NCBI GenBank assembly: GCA_016928025.1
Contig: JAFGLN010000065.1
Location: forward strand, 49,467-113,466
Length of the DNA: 64,000 nt
Direction of reading: 5' to 3'
From: Deltaproteobacteria bacterium
GTDB lineage: Bacteria; Desulfobacterota; Syntrophia; Syntrophales; JAFGHS01
Shown: positions 8,920 through 19,033 of the stretch, piece by piece
Position numbering within the stretch: the first letter of the stretch is position 1
Layout: each line of letters opens with the position of its first letter
Notes under the pieces: model-generated
Database searches by the model: none
What the model saw: only the letters and a program-made list of their open reading frames with translations
Told to the model about the DNA's origin: nothing
Position numbers and translations under genes: made by a program

Positions 8920-9864
8920 ATGAAAAAATGTACAGACATCAACAAGGTCGCGATCGTCGGCGCCGGTCTTATGGGCTACGGCATCGGTGTTGATTTTGCC
9001 CGTACCGGTTATGAAACCTGGATGTATAATACTCGCGAAGAAACCAGCCACACGGCCATGGAACGGGCCCGGGAAGCGCTTTCACTTTTTGTCGAGGCCG
9101 ACATGATGTCGGCGGCAGAGGCCGATGCGGCTTATGCTCACCTGCATCCGACCATTCATCTGGAGCAGGCGGTCGAAAACGCCGATTATGTCTCCGAATC
9201 CGCCTTAGAATCTTTGTCGCTCAAGCGTCAGATTTTTGCCGATTTGGATCGTCTCTGTCCGGCATCGGCTATCCTGACAACCAACTCATCGAACTTTACA
9301 ACCACTTCGATTGTTAAAGAAAATCGAATGGACCACCCGGAGCGCTGCTGCGTCGCCCACTATTTTCAGCCGCCGCATTTGCTCCCCCTGGTCGAGGTCG
9401 TCGGCGGTGAGGAAACCGCTCAAGCGACCCTCGATAAGACCTGTGAAATCTTATCCGGGATGCAAAAGAAACCCGTTGTTATACCTGTTGAAGTTCGCGG
9501 TCATGCCGGCAACCGCATTCAGAGCGCCATTGGGCGAGAAATCCGTTATCTTGTCGATAATAAAATCTGCACACCGGAGATGATCGACGATATCATCATG
9601 TACGGTTTCGGACGTCGTATGGCCAATACAGGATGGTTTGTACGCAACGATTTGATTGGCTTGGATTTTACATATAATGCTGCAAAATCCGCGGGGGCGG
9701 AACCCTGGGAACCTTTTAAAGAACGAGTTGAACGGGGCGATTTGGGCATGAAATCCGGCAAAGGTTTTTATGAATGGCCGGACTGCGGTAAAGCCATAAA
9801 TCGGAAACAAAATACCGATTTGCTCCGCTATCTCAAAAGAGACATAGAAGAAGGCAAGCTGTGA
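8920..9864 (+). CDS. NAD-dependent 3-hydroxyacyl-CoA dehydrogenase (3-hydroxybutyryl-CoA type)
   Basis: 314 residues, single-function size. The N-terminal Rossmann domain has GAGLMGYG (14-21). TTNSSNF and HYFQPPHLLPLVEVV carry the catalytic Ser/Asn and His region of the family. The C-terminal helical domain has RGHAGNRIQ and ends with the substrate-domain GKGFYEW motif. Expected reaction: NAD-linked oxidation or reduction of 3-hydroxyacyl-CoA, as in beta-oxidation. AGGAGG precedes the ATG. A related 3-hydroxy acid (lambda-crystallin/gulonate) dehydrogenase role cannot be excluded because GxRxMAxTG replaces more typical sequence in the C-terminal half. It stands apart from other beta-oxidation genes. 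Confidence 0.85.
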   Translation: MKKCTDINKVAIVGAGLMGYGIGVDFARTGYETWMYNTREETSHTAMERAREALSLFVEADMMSAAEADAAYAHLHPTIHLEQAVENADYVSESALESLSLKRQIFADLDRLCPASAILTTNSSNFTTTSIVKENRMDHPERCCVAHYFQPPHLLPLVEVVGGEETAQATLDKTCEILSGMQKKPVVIPVEVRGHAGNRIQSAIGREIRYLVDNKICTPEMIDDIIMYGFGRRMANTGWFVRNDLIGLDFTYNAAKSAGAEPWEPFKERVERGDLGMKSGKGFYEWPDCGKAINRKQNTDLLRYLKRDIEEGKL

Positions 9865-9946
9865 GATAGAGGTTCAAAGACCAAGGTACAGGGATCAAGG
9901 AATAAGGAATCATTTGAACGATCTGTTTCAATCATGGTGATGACTT

Positions 9947-12136
9947 TCATATTGAAGGCAGGACCTCAGGAAGGTTTTCCATTAAGCCGCGCAAATCATT
10001 AGCGAATTCACGGCCCGTTTGATAACGCCGCTCCTTATCTTTGGCCAGAACTTTGTCCACAATAGCCACACAGGACTCCGGGACATCCGGTGCCAGATTT
10101 TTGACGGGGACAGGTTGCTTTGTCGTGATTTGCAAGAGCAGGCTGGTAAAATTTTCGCCCTTGAACGGCTTTTCACCGGTTAAAAGTTCATAGAAAATGA
10201 CACCGAGAGAAAACAAATCGGACCGCCCGTCCAATGGCTGCCCGTTGATCTGTTCCGGCGACATATAACTGGGACTACCGACAATGCTCACACTGTGGGT
10301 CTTGGACGGTTCCGCCACCCGCGCAATTCCGAAATCGATGACTTTAATGTCTCCATTCTTCAAAATTCTGATATTACCGGGTTTCACATCCCGATGGACG
10401 ACGCCGTGTTTATGCGCATAGTCCAAGGCCGCGGCCACGGAGGAGATGACCCTGATAATGTCGGGTGAAGGCAGGAGATTATCCTTTTCACAATAAGGGA
10501 TCAGATCCGTACCGTCCAGATACTCCATGGCGATATAAGCAGATCCCTTATGCTCACCCACGTCATAGACATTAACGATATTGGGATGTGAGAGTTTTCC
10601 GATGGCCTTTGCTTCGCTGAAAAAACGGGTCCGTGATTCGGTAATTTCTTTCTGATCGGCATCCTTATAACGCAAGGTCTTAACGGCGACTTCCCGGTTA
10701 ATCAGAGGATCCATGGCCAGATAAACAATACCCATGGACCCCCGGCCCAATTCCCTGATAATTTCATAACGACCGACGGTGTTGACCGGATCGGCGCTTT
10801 TGATAACCGTCGTGGACCCCATATGAGCTTTCCCTCGGGGGAAAATCTCGTCGCCCCTTCCCGCGACCACAATCGTTCCATCGGGCCGTTGGCTGCCGAC
10901 AACCATTTGATTTTGCTCGGCTACGGCCATAGCTTCGGCTTCACGGATCTGCCCTAGAAAGCTGGTATCCGTAATTTTGTTTATTAATTTATCCCTGTCA
11001 ATAAGATGATGATAGGAGGCCAGGAGGGGATAGGTTCGAATCACGCCGTCCGGCCAGTCGGCGAATAATTTGGCGATCTGATCGGCAATAAAAAGGGCAA
11101 CCACATATCTTAGCTGTTCATCCGTCAAGCCGGTCTTATCCGCATCGATATAGGACGGGATGTGATGCGTTTGAATAACTTTGACCATTAATTCCGAGAA
11201 TTTCCATTGTTCCAGGGCCAGCCCCCCGACAACCTCATGATTGATGTCCAATAACCGGTCCTCTTCCCAAATCGATATATCCATCGGGTAGCGCTCCCAA
11301 AACGAGTCTCTCTGTTCTTTAGCCTGCGGCAATTCTATGATAATGAGCTTGCCGATGTCATGAATAATCCCTAAGGTAAAAAGGGTCCCCATATTCAGAT
11401 CGCTGAAAAGATCGTGAAGAAACGATGCACAAACCGACGCAATGCTTGAATGCTTCCAGAGAGCGGAAACTGCCTTCAGGTGATGCGGCGAACGAACCTG
11501 AAATAAACGGCGCATTCCTTCCCGATAGATGATGTTCTTGACGTTCTGCAAACCCAGAATCATCAGCGCGTGGCTGATGGAATCGATCTTCTGCTGCATG
11601 CCAAAGTAAGAGGAGTTGGCCATTCTGAGTATTTTGGCCGTCAGCATGGGATCGGACAAAACAATCTTTGAAAAATCCGGCATCCGGACAGCGGGATCGT
11701 TGATCATCTTCTGCAGTCGAACCTGCTCCGTGCGAAAGCTTTTCAAGCCGGCAATACGTTCCAGCACATCGTCGATCATCTCCCGGCGGATGTCTTTTTG
11801 TCTGAGGGGAATAAGATGTTCGGCGGGCGGCATCACCCCTCCCGAAAAAATACTCTCGACGCCGGTTTTTAAAAATTGCTTTTGCTCAGCATAAATATCA
11901 AACATATCACCCAAATCATCCTCCGTTGGAGAAGGCACATCGTCTTGCTGATGATCGGGGATTGAAGGGGTAAATGAGCTTTTTTGTAAGGATGAATCGG
12001 ATCGTATAGTTTGAGATTTACGACCCGTTTGGGGTTTATGGGCATTTACAGGCTTATTTTTGCTTTCCTGTGAAAACACAATATAAGCTAAAATCAAAAT
12101 ACCCAAAATGGTCAATCCAATAAAAACAATGGTCAT
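9947..12136 (-). CDS. membrane-anchored HDOD domain - Ser/Thr protein kinase fusion
   Basis: 729 residues. An N-terminal transmembrane helix (about 3-22) and a charged linker lead to an HDOD domain (about 105-330; DPMLTAKILRMANSSYFG, HDIGKLI). A complete Hanks-type kinase occupies about 455-715: glycine loop GRGSMGIVY, VAVK lysine, HRDVKPGN catalytic loop, DFGIA, and activation-loop threonines/serines before SPSYMSPEQ. The kinase should be cytoplasmic. HDOD domains usually act as protein-interaction modules in signalling. The kinase is close in sequence to the one at 15742-18210, and cognate PP2C and FHA genes lie nearby. Likely role: phosphorylation switch in the same pathway. Confidence 0.88.
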   Translation of the reverse strand: MTIVFIGLTILGILILAYIVFSQESKNKPVNAHKPQTGRKSQTIRSDSSLQKSSFTPSIPDHQQDDVPSPTEDDLGDMFDIYAEQKQFLKTGVESIFSGGVMPPAEHLIPLRQKDIRREMIDDVLERIAGLKSFRTEQVRLQKMINDPAVRMPDFSKIVLSDPMLTAKILRMANSSYFGMQQKIDSISHALMILGLQNVKNIIYREGMRRLFQVRSPHHLKAVSALWKHSSIASVCASFLHDLFSDLNMGTLFTLGIIHDIGKLIIIELPQAKEQRDSFWERYPMDISIWEEDRLLDINHEVVGGLALEQWKFSELMVKVIQTHHIPSYIDADKTGLTDEQLRYVVALFIADQIAKLFADWPDGVIRTYPLLASYHHLIDRDKLINKITDTSFLGQIREAEAMAVAEQNQMVVGSQRPDGTIVVAGRGDEIFPRGKAHMGSTTVIKSADPVNTVGRYEIIRELGRGSMGIVYLAMDPLINREVAVKTLRYKDADQKEITESRTRFFSEAKAIGKLSHPNIVNVYDVGEHKGSAYIAMEYLDGTDLIPYCEKDNLLPSPDIIRVISSVAAALDYAHKHGVVHRDVKPGNIRILKNGDIKVIDFGIARVAEPSKTHSVSIVGSPSYMSPEQINGQPLDGRSDLFSLGVIFYELLTGEKPFKGENFTSLLLQITTKQPVPVKNLAPDVPESCVAIVDKVLAKDKERRYQTGREFANDLRGLMENLPEVLPSI

Positions 12137-12257
12137 TTTGCAAATTAAACCTTTTTAAAAATAAAAATACTCTGCGCTCAATAAATACTGTCCCTCTACA
12201 TACTCCGTCAATGTTCATGCATGAGAATCAGGATTGAAACTCCTCCCTTTTCTATAA

Positions 12258-12269
12258 CTTATCGATAAG
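12258..12269. promoter_or_regulatory. perfect 12-bp palindrome between divergent HDOD genes (possible operator)
   Basis: CTTATCGATAAG is a perfect inverted repeat, flanked by CTATAA on the left and ATAG on the right that partly extend the symmetry. It lies in the 274-base AT-rich spacer between the divergent HDOD-kinase and HDOD genes, where a shared operator would be placed. The rest of that spacer holds no ORF. No regulator is known; palindromes of this length can occur by chance in AT-rich DNA. Confidence 0.3.
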
Positions 12270-12410
12270 ATAGATTCTGGCCTTTATATTTTTTTATTCA
12301 TGATGCTTTTATTTATAATCCTTGTGCTTTATGGCTTGAAATTTGAATAGTAAATAAAGATGCATAAATCGTGTCAACTTTAATATTATGGATCAATTTA
12401 GGCCAAGATA

Positions 12411-14306
12411 ATGAGTGAAATAAATTATCGTCTGATTTTCAATGGTACGGTGTCGGACGCTAAAATAAAAAAACTGCTTGTTTTTTTCCAGAAAGATCTG
12501 GGATTGTCGAATGACAAGATTCAGAAACTAATGCTCGGTTCATCTCGTGTCATTCAGAATTTTTCTACCATCCAAAGTGCCGAGCTGACTCAGGCAGAGC
12601 TATCGAAACTGGGTGGAGAAACAGTCATCGAGCCGGTCTGCATCTACTCCTCCATTCCATTCTGTATCTCCCAAAAGCAGGAAAAATTGATCAGGAAAGA
12701 GCTAAGCAAAATCCTCAGATGTCGATCCAGTCTTCTTATGCTTTACCTGCAAATCGATACCTCGAATCCCCAAAGTCGGATACCGTCCGTCATGGGAAAC
12801 TTCGGCGAAGAAATTGGTGATTACTTCCGGGAAAGCGATACGATCATCCCTATCGACGATACCAGGATCCTGATCCTGGCCTTTGCCACCGATAGAGTGG
12901 GTATTGTCCCTTTACAAAACAAATTCGAACGAGCGCTGAAAAAACAGTCCAGCGAAGCCTACATCATGAACTCAGGCTATGCCCTATTTCCCGATGAGAC
13001 GCAAACGTTGGAAAAGCTGTTACAGCTGGCAGCGAACCCTCGAGAAGAGTCCATCCGTGATAAAGTTCACGACCATCCGGAAGATACCCAACAGAAACCA
13101 TCGATAGAACCAGCGCCGGCAGCCGAAACCGCCGACCATACCGACACGACTCCGTTCACGATTTGCTTCCGGGAAGCGCGGGGCCGGATATTCAAAAGAC
13201 TTCTGAATATGGATCCTCAAACCCTGTGGGTCGGTCTCAGCGCCGTGCCTCAGGCAGATCAAAATGAATTTATGTTTCGTCTTCCTTTCGACGCCCCAAC
13301 GACAACCATTCTGCAGGATTTGATCAACTTCCAGCCCAAGCGCGAATCGGACAAGTTTATTGAAAATCATTTCAAAGCGGTCATCATCCAAATGGAGATG
13401 GAAAAGGAAAGCCGGGAACGCCGGGAAATGCTCGAAGCGGTCAATTATAAGCTGCACCGTTCCGATGACTTGCCGACACTACCCTCCATCGCGACGGACA
13501 TATTTCGCATCGCCTCCAATCCGTCAACATCAGGTAATGAATTGACCCATATCATCATGAGAGATCCGGCATTGACCTCGAAATTATTGAAAACGGTCAA
13601 TTCCGCTTTCTTTGGAAACCCGCAGAAAATCAGTTCCATAGACCAAGCCATCATCCTTCTGGGTCTCGATGACATCGTGGATATCGCTTTCGGTCTCGCG
13701 GCGGCAAAGATTTTCGATGTGAAGCCTCTGAAAGGTTTCGTTGACCCCAATCACCTTTGGCATCATGCCATCTGCACGGCGCTGATTGCTCAAAACCTCT
13801 GCCGAGACGTTCCTGAATACGCCGATCTTGCCTTCACGGCCGGTTTGCTGCACGATGTGGGAAAAATATTTTTGATCGAAAAATTTGCCGACATGTATTT
13901 GAAAGCCTTTTCCAATAATGCAAATTACAATCTGCCGCTTTTTGAATTGGAAGAGGACATCTTCGGCACCAACCATGCGATTATCGGCAAAGAGCTGTCT
14001 TCCCGCTGGAACCTGCCGGACCCCTTGGTGAACGCCATTACTTATCATCATCAGCCCTTCAGTGCGCCAAGCCATACTGATCTGGCGGCTATTATCGGAC
14101 TGGCCGATTATTTATACTATAAAGCCCTAGAACCAAAATCACCACCCGCGGAAGATGGCGGTCTGACCCATTGGTTGACCGCCGGACACTGGGTTTTTCT
14201 CAACCGTCTTTTTAAGGATATGAACCAGGATAGACTGAATGAAATGATACAAACTGCCGATAATATCATTGAAAAAAATCAGGATAATATCATGCTGCCG
14301 CAATAA
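12411..14306 (+). CDS. HDOD-domain signalling protein
   Basis: 631 residues. The C-terminal HDOD region (about 350-570) has DPALTSKLLKTVNSAFFGNP and a retained HD pair in GLLHDVGKI near residue 480, so a phosphohydrolase activity is not excluded although most HDOD proteins lack one. The N-terminal about 80 residues form a small alpha/beta unit; residues 95-200 (LLMLYLQID, TRILILAF) resemble a degenerate GGDEF fold. A PilZ-like or linker region follows with acidic and proline-rich stretch 210-245. It starts the plus-strand signalling operon: the cyclase gene begins 11 bases after its stop. Confidence 0.82.
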   Translation: MSEINYRLIFNGTVSDAKIKKLLVFFQKDLGLSNDKIQKLMLGSSRVIQNFSTIQSAELTQAELSKLGGETVIEPVCIYSSIPFCISQKQEKLIRKELSKILRCRSSLLMLYLQIDTSNPQSRIPSVMGNFGEEIGDYFRESDTIIPIDDTRILILAFATDRVGIVPLQNKFERALKKQSSEAYIMNSGYALFPDETQTLEKLLQLAANPREESIRDKVHDHPEDTQQKPSIEPAPAAETADHTDTTPFTICFREARGRIFKRLLNMDPQTLWVGLSAVPQADQNEFMFRLPFDAPTTTILQDLINFQPKRESDKFIENHFKAVIIQMEMEKESRERREMLEAVNYKLHRSDDLPTLPSIATDIFRIASNPSTSGNELTHIIMRDPALTSKLLKTVNSAFFGNPQKISSIDQAIILLGLDDIVDIAFGLAAAKIFDVKPLKGFVDPNHLWHHAICTALIAQNLCRDVPEYADLAFTAGLLHDVGKIFLIEKFADMYLKAFSNNANYNLPLFELEEDIFGTNHAIIGKELSSRWNLPDPLVNAITYHHQPFSAPSHTDLAAIIGLADYLYYKALEPKSPPAEDGGLTHWLTAGHWVFLNRLFKDMNQDRLNEMIQTADNIIEKNQDNIMLPQ

Positions 14307-14317
14307 GGATCAAATAA

Positions 14318-15589
14318 ATGAGTTTCAACGCAACACAAACCGACCCATCATCACCAACAAAGGTCGAAATGGATTTATTCAGAAGACAGTATCTGAAAGT
14401 CCGTGAAAATTACGAAAATAAGATTCAGGAACTGTCCATCATCAAAGAGCTTGTCGATACGCTCAGGCTGACGGGCACCTATGAAAAGAACATTCTTTTT
14501 AACGAACAAATTAAAATCATCAAAAAATATGCACCATTGGAACAAATCGTTCTCATGCTGCTCAACGACGACCTGCAACAACTGGAACCGGTCGCATGGG
14601 ATGGAAACAAGGGACAGATCCAACCTTTAAACTATAATCTACTTAACGAGAGCATCCTCGGCAAAGCGATCAATCAAAAGCATCCCGTCGTCATTAACGA
14701 TAAAAACGAATTTCTTTCACCGGAAGAACAGCATATGTTCGGTGGACTGTCGCTGCTTTGCATTCCGGTCATGCACAACAAAGACGCCATCGGCGTCCTG
14801 TGTCTGGTTCATCGAACGAAAAACGCTTTTGATCAAAATCAGGTCAATTTTTACAGCCTGGTTGCAGACCAGCTTGCCACAGCCATAGTCCTATCACGGT
14901 TTTATGCAAAAATGATCAAAGAAGAAGGCAAGCGGTTCCTGTTAAGCCGTTTTTTTTCTAAGACCGTGAGCGATAAAATTTTAGGAAGCCAGGGTTTATT
15001 GAGGCTGGGCGGTGAAAGGAAACGGGCCACGATTGTTTTTGCCGATTTACATGGATTCACCTCCCTTTCTGAAAAACTCGATGAAGAAGAGGTCGTTGAG
15101 ATATTGAATGCCTTTTTTTCCTATATGACACCCATTATTTTCAAAAACGAAGGCACCCTTGACAAGCTTTTGGGCGACGGCATGATGGCCATCTTCGGCG
15201 CACCTATTTCACATGCCGACGATCCCGTACGTGCTTTGAGGACGGTCATTGAGATGATCAAGGGGCTTCATACCTTCAACGAAAAAAACCGTGCCAAGGG
15301 TTGGCCGGACCTGAAGATCGGAATCGGCGTCAATACGGGAAACGTCGTTGCCGGATATATCGGCTCGGAAGATCATCTGAATTATACCGTTATCGGAGAT
15401 GCCGTCAATGTCGCCTCCCGTTTGCAATCGATTTCCCAGCAAAATGAAATCCTCATCACGAAGGCGGTCAAGGAGGCCATTGAAGATCGTCTATCGGATA
15501 TTTCCGGTTTAAAAGGTCTGACGCCTTTACCCGCACAAAAGGTCAAAGGTAAGCAAGAGGCCATAGACGTTTACAGAGTCGAGTTTTGA
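14318..15589 (+). CDS. GAF domain - class III adenylate/guanylate cyclase
   Basis: 423 residues. A coiled-coil start, a GAF sensor domain (about 40-200), then a class III nucleotide cyclase domain (about 225-420). The two metal-binding aspartates lie in FADLHGF (near 241) and LLGDGMM (near 286), and GDAVNVASRLQ supplies the transition-state Asn/Arg. The catalytic set looks complete, so it should make cAMP or cGMP from the NTP. Substrate choice is not decided here. It is packed between HDOD and CHASE2-kinase genes, suggesting cyclic-nucleotide and Ser/Thr phosphorylation signals converge. Confidence 0.88.
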   Translation: MSFNATQTDPSSPTKVEMDLFRRQYLKVRENYENKIQELSIIKELVDTLRLTGTYEKNILFNEQIKIIKKYAPLEQIVLMLLNDDLQQLEPVAWDGNKGQIQPLNYNLLNESILGKAINQKHPVVINDKNEFLSPEEQHMFGGLSLLCIPVMHNKDAIGVLCLVHRTKNAFDQNQVNFYSLVADQLATAIVLSRFYAKMIKEEGKRFLLSRFFSKTVSDKILGSQGLLRLGGERKRATIVFADLHGFTSLSEKLDEEEVVEILNAFFSYMTPIIFKNEGTLDKLLGDGMMAIFGAPISHADDPVRALRTVIEMIKGLHTFNEKNRAKGWPDLKIGIGVNTGNVVAGYIGSEDHLNYTVIGDAVNVASRLQSISQQNEILITKAVKEAIEDRLSDISGLKGLTPLPAQKVKGKQEAIDVYRVEF

Positions 15590-15644
15590 AACGTCATTAT
15601 TGGGTTTACAAACCGATATTTCATACAAAACATAAAAATAATGC

Positions 15645-15671
15645 TTGTTTATAGAGATTTTTTTTTATAAT
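15645..15671 (+). promoter_or_regulatory. possible sigma-70 promoter for the CHASE2-kinase operon
   Basis: A perfect TATAAT at 15666-15671 lies 70 bases before the kinase ATG. The best -35 is TTGTTT (15645-15650) with a short 15-base spacer, or TGCTTG three bases earlier with an 18-base spacer. The region between cyclase and kinase genes (15590-15741) is otherwise AT-rich and non-coding, so a separate promoter is plausible. Confidence 0.35.
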
Positions 15672-15741
15672 GTGCAAAAAATTGAAAGTGGTCGGTGTTG
15701 GATCAATCATCACAACCGGTTATGTTTGCTAAGGAATAGAA

Positions 15742-18210
15742 ATGAATAAGATTCGCACATCGTTCATCGTAGATTCGATTATCGGTCTGCTGTTGACAAT
15801 CCTTGCTCTCGCCGCTTTTTATCTTTCATGGACACCGCTTGAAGAACTGGAATATCGCCTCTATGATCTGGGTTCGGGGCTGCGGGAACAGGCATCGACC
15901 TCCCCTGTGATCATCGTGGCTATCGACGACGACAGCATTGCCAGTATTGGGCGCTGGCCCTGGCCGCGGGGCTATATCGCCCAGATGATCAATTTTTTGG
16001 ATGCGGCTCAAGCAAAAGTCATCGGCGTCGATATCATCTATTCGGAAAACGACTTTAACCAGGGACTGTCGGAAATCCGTGATATCATCAAAGTTGTGGA
16101 AACTGATGCCCTCATCGAAAATCATGCAAAACTTACGGATACTTACATCCGTCTCAAAGAAAGCGAAAAACGCCTTGACAATGACGCCATTCTGATGAAT
16201 GCCATTGTCAACAGCAAAAAAGTTGTTTTACCCTTCTTTTTTATGTTGGGAAATACGGCGGGCCGGAACGACAAGATCGAAGACTATCAAAAACTGAATT
16301 CCCTTGAGCTTCCCGCGAATAGCCATGCAATCAGCGCCCGGGAGGCTGTTTTTCCCATTGCCGAATTTTCAAAAAAAGCCTTTGCCCTGGGGCATATCAA
16401 TCTTCTTCCCGACAGCGACGGATCGGTTCGCAGCGAACCTTTACTGATTGAGTATGGCAACCGGCTCTATCCTTCTTATGGTCTTCAACTCGCACTGAAA
16501 TACCTTAATTACGACCTTAAAGAGCTCCGTATTTCGGAAAGTGTGAATATCGGACGGCTCACCATCCCAACCGATGAAAAAAACAGGATGCTTATCAGCT
16601 TCAATACCCGCTTCCCTTACTATTCTTTTGTCGATGTGGCGAGTGAGAGGGTTCCTCCCAACGTATTTAAGGACAAGATCGTCATCATCGCACAAAGTTC
16701 CGTCGGCTTGGCGACCATGTTGACAACACCCGTCGGTGTCAATATTCCTTCTTGGGGAATCATTGCCAATGTGGTCGAAAACATTCTCAATCAAGATCAC
16801 ATCTATCGGCCCGACTGGGCATTTCCTCTGGAGATCGGTATCATATGCTTTTTCGGCTTATTTCTAGCGGTAGGAATTCCGCTTATGAAAGCCCGCTACA
16901 GCGCCATTGTTTCCTTAATCCTTCTGGTCGCCTGGATTGCGGCGGGAAAGTATATCCTAATCACTGAAGGATGTTGGATCAAGGTGGTCTACCCTTCCAT
17001 CCTTCTGATTGTGGGCTATATTGTGATTGTATCCAAGCGATATCTCCTCACGGAAAAAACAAAAGAACGCATTGAAGCGGACAGTGTGGAAACCAACAAA
17101 ATGCTGGGGTTATCCTTCCAGGGTCAGGGCATGCTCGATATGGCTTTTGATAAATTCAGAAAGTGCCCCCTTGAGGATCTGTCGGTGCAGGAACTCTTAT
17201 ACAATCTGGGGCTCGACTTCGAACGAAAGCGGCAATTCAACAAGGCGGTGGCCGTTTATGAGCATATCGGACAATTCGGGGATTTTAAGGACATCAAAGA
17301 CAAGATCGTTAAGCTGAAGGCGGCCGGCGATAACTTGATCTTAACCGGCGGTGGACGTAAGGAAGCCACCGTTATGATTGACAGCATCGATACCAAGCCC
17401 ACCCTGGGCCGCTATACCATCATTAAGGAACTCGGCCGGGGTGCCATGGGTGCCGTTTTTTTAGGGAAAGACCCCCGCATCAACCGGGAAGTGGCGATTA
17501 AGACTTTACGATACGAAGAAGTAGATGACGAACAGCTCGCGGAAGTCAAAACACGATTCTTCAGGGAAGCCGAAGCAGCGGGCAAACTTTCCCATCCCAA
17601 TATCGTGACTATCTACGACGTTGGCGAAGATTATGACATCGCCTATATGGCAATGGAGCTTCTGGAGGGAGCAGATCTGTCAAAATATTGCCGGAAAGAC
17701 AACCTCCTCCCCTTGCCGGAGGTCATTCGAATCATCAGGTCCGTGGCCGACGCCCTTGATTACGCGCATCAACGAGGCGTTGTTCACCGGGACATCAAAC
17801 CGGCCAACATCATGATCTTGAATAATGGAGAGGTACGGGTGACGGATTTCGGCATTGCCCGGGTCATGGCATCATCTAAAACCCAAACCGGCATGATTCT
17901 CGGCACACCCAGCTACATGTCACCCGAGCAGATCAGCGGTCAAAAAGTCGATGGAAGATCCGATCTTTTTTCATTGGGCGTGGTGTTCTGTGAGTTGCTG
18001 ACGGGTGAAAAACCTTTCCAGGGCGACAGCATTGCCACATTGATGTACAGCATTACGACGGCACCGCCGCCGCCTCTTCAAGAGTTGGCCCCCGGCCTTC
18101 CGGACCATTGTATTCATATTATTGAACGCCTCCTTGCCAAGAACATGGATGACCGATATAATTCCGGAAAAGATTTAGCTGAAGATCTTGCCCGGTGCTT
18201 AAAAAGTTAG
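15742..18210 (+). CDS. CHASE2-sensor Ser/Thr protein kinase
   Basis: 822 residues. One N-terminal membrane helix (about 12-29), a CHASE2 extracytoplasmic sensor (about 30-350; IIVAIDDDSIASIGRWPWPR), then three membrane helices (about 360-435), the usual CHASE2 topology. A short helical repeat/linker with TPR-like character leads to a complete kinase at about 555-815: GRGAMGAVF, VAIKTLR, HRDIKPANI, DFGIARV, activation-loop SSKTQTGM and SYMSPEQI. The PP2C gene starts 6 bases after its stop, so kinase and phosphatase are a cognate pair. Confidence 0.92.
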   Translation: MNKIRTSFIVDSIIGLLLTILALAAFYLSWTPLEELEYRLYDLGSGLREQASTSPVIIVAIDDDSIASIGRWPWPRGYIAQMINFLDAAQAKVIGVDIIYSENDFNQGLSEIRDIIKVVETDALIENHAKLTDTYIRLKESEKRLDNDAILMNAIVNSKKVVLPFFFMLGNTAGRNDKIEDYQKLNSLELPANSHAISAREAVFPIAEFSKKAFALGHINLLPDSDGSVRSEPLLIEYGNRLYPSYGLQLALKYLNYDLKELRISESVNIGRLTIPTDEKNRMLISFNTRFPYYSFVDVASERVPPNVFKDKIVIIAQSSVGLATMLTTPVGVNIPSWGIIANVVENILNQDHIYRPDWAFPLEIGIICFFGLFLAVGIPLMKARYSAIVSLILLVAWIAAGKYILITEGCWIKVVYPSILLIVGYIVIVSKRYLLTEKTKERIEADSVETNKMLGLSFQGQGMLDMAFDKFRKCPLEDLSVQELLYNLGLDFERKRQFNKAVAVYEHIGQFGDFKDIKDKIVKLKAAGDNLILTGGGRKEATVMIDSIDTKPTLGRYTIIKELGRGAMGAVFLGKDPRINREVAIKTLRYEEVDDEQLAEVKTRFFREAEAAGKLSHPNIVTIYDVGEDYDIAYMAMELLEGADLSKYCRKDNLLPLPEVIRIIRSVADALDYAHQRGVVHRDIKPANIMILNNGEVRVTDFGIARVMASSKTQTGMILGTPSYMSPEQISGQKVDGRSDLFSLGVVFCELLTGEKPFQGDSIATLMYSITTAPPPPLQELAPGLPDHCIHIIERLLAKNMDDRYNSGKDLAEDLARCLKS

Positions 18211-18216
18211 GAGAGA

Positions 18217-19029
18217 ATGTTGCAAAGCAAAGCGGCTGGTAAAACCGACATAGGACTGGTTCGAAGACAGAATGAAGATGATTTTTTGATCGATGAGTCC
18301 AAAGGTGTTTTTGTCGTGGCCGATGGTATGGGCGGCCATGCGGCCGGTCGAATTGCCAGTAAAATGGCTGTAAATTTCATTAAACGCCATTATAGAAAAA
18401 AGAGCCGCAGCCCATCGGCCCGGCATAAAAAAACACATGGCGACTATTCCGAACCGACGGAAGATCTCGCATCAGCAATACGCACGGCCAACAAGGCGGT
18501 TTATGAATCCGCCCAGAGGATGACGGGATTCAAAGGCATGGGGACGACCATTGCCGCAGTGCGAATCGATGGGGCCCGCTTGAGTATCGCTCATATCGGG
18601 GACAGCCGGGTTTATCTTATCCGTGCGGGAAATATCGAACAATTGACCGACGATCACTCTGTAGTCTATGAACAGGTCAAAAAGGAACTCATAACGAAGG
18701 AAGAAGCGGAAAGGTCGGAAATAAAAAATATTCTGACCCGTGCGCTGGGCATAACCGCCGATCCGGAAATCGATCTGGCCGAAATGAGCCTGGCGGCAGA
18801 CGATATACTCCTTCTTTGCAGTGATGGACTCAGTAACATGGTTGACGACGAAACCATGCTGACCGTGGTGACGGCAACCAGCGACCCGGCCCTGGCTTGC
18901 GAACAACTCGTCAGTATGGCCAATGCCAACGGCGGCAAGGATAATATTACCGTTATCGTTGTCTATATTAACAAAAAGAACTGGTTATATTCTTTTATCT
19001 CTTATGTTATAAAACGGTTCAGGAGGTAA
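18217..19029 (+). CDS. PP2C-family Ser/Thr protein phosphatase
   Basis: 270 residues. The family motifs are present in order: TDIGLVRRQNEDD, VVADGMGGH with the metal aspartate, GMGTTIA, IAHIGDSRVYLIR, DHSVV, LLLCSDGLSNMVDD and GGKDNITV. It should remove phosphate from the products of the neighbouring kinases using two Mn/Mg ions. A hydrophobic/basic tail (WLYSFISYVIKRFRR) at the C-terminus may associate it with the membrane. Translationally close to both neighbours (6 and 4 bases). Confidence 0.94.
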   Translation: MLQSKAAGKTDIGLVRRQNEDDFLIDESKGVFVVADGMGGHAAGRIASKMAVNFIKRHYRKKSRSPSARHKKTHGDYSEPTEDLASAIRTANKAVYESAQRMTGFKGMGTTIAAVRIDGARLSIAHIGDSRVYLIRAGNIEQLTDDHSVVYEQVKKELITKEEAERSEIKNILTRALGITADPEIDLAEMSLAADDILLLCSDGLSNMVDDETMLTVVTATSDPALACEQLVSMANANGGKDNITVIVVYINKKNWLYSFISYVIKRFRR

Positions 19030-19033
19030 TGTC

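Noticed and set aside
11031..11050. GGTTCGAATC, similar to a tRNA T-loop
   Set aside because: Inside a conserved HDOD-kinase coding region with no cloverleaf arms around it. No tRNA was found anywhere in the window.
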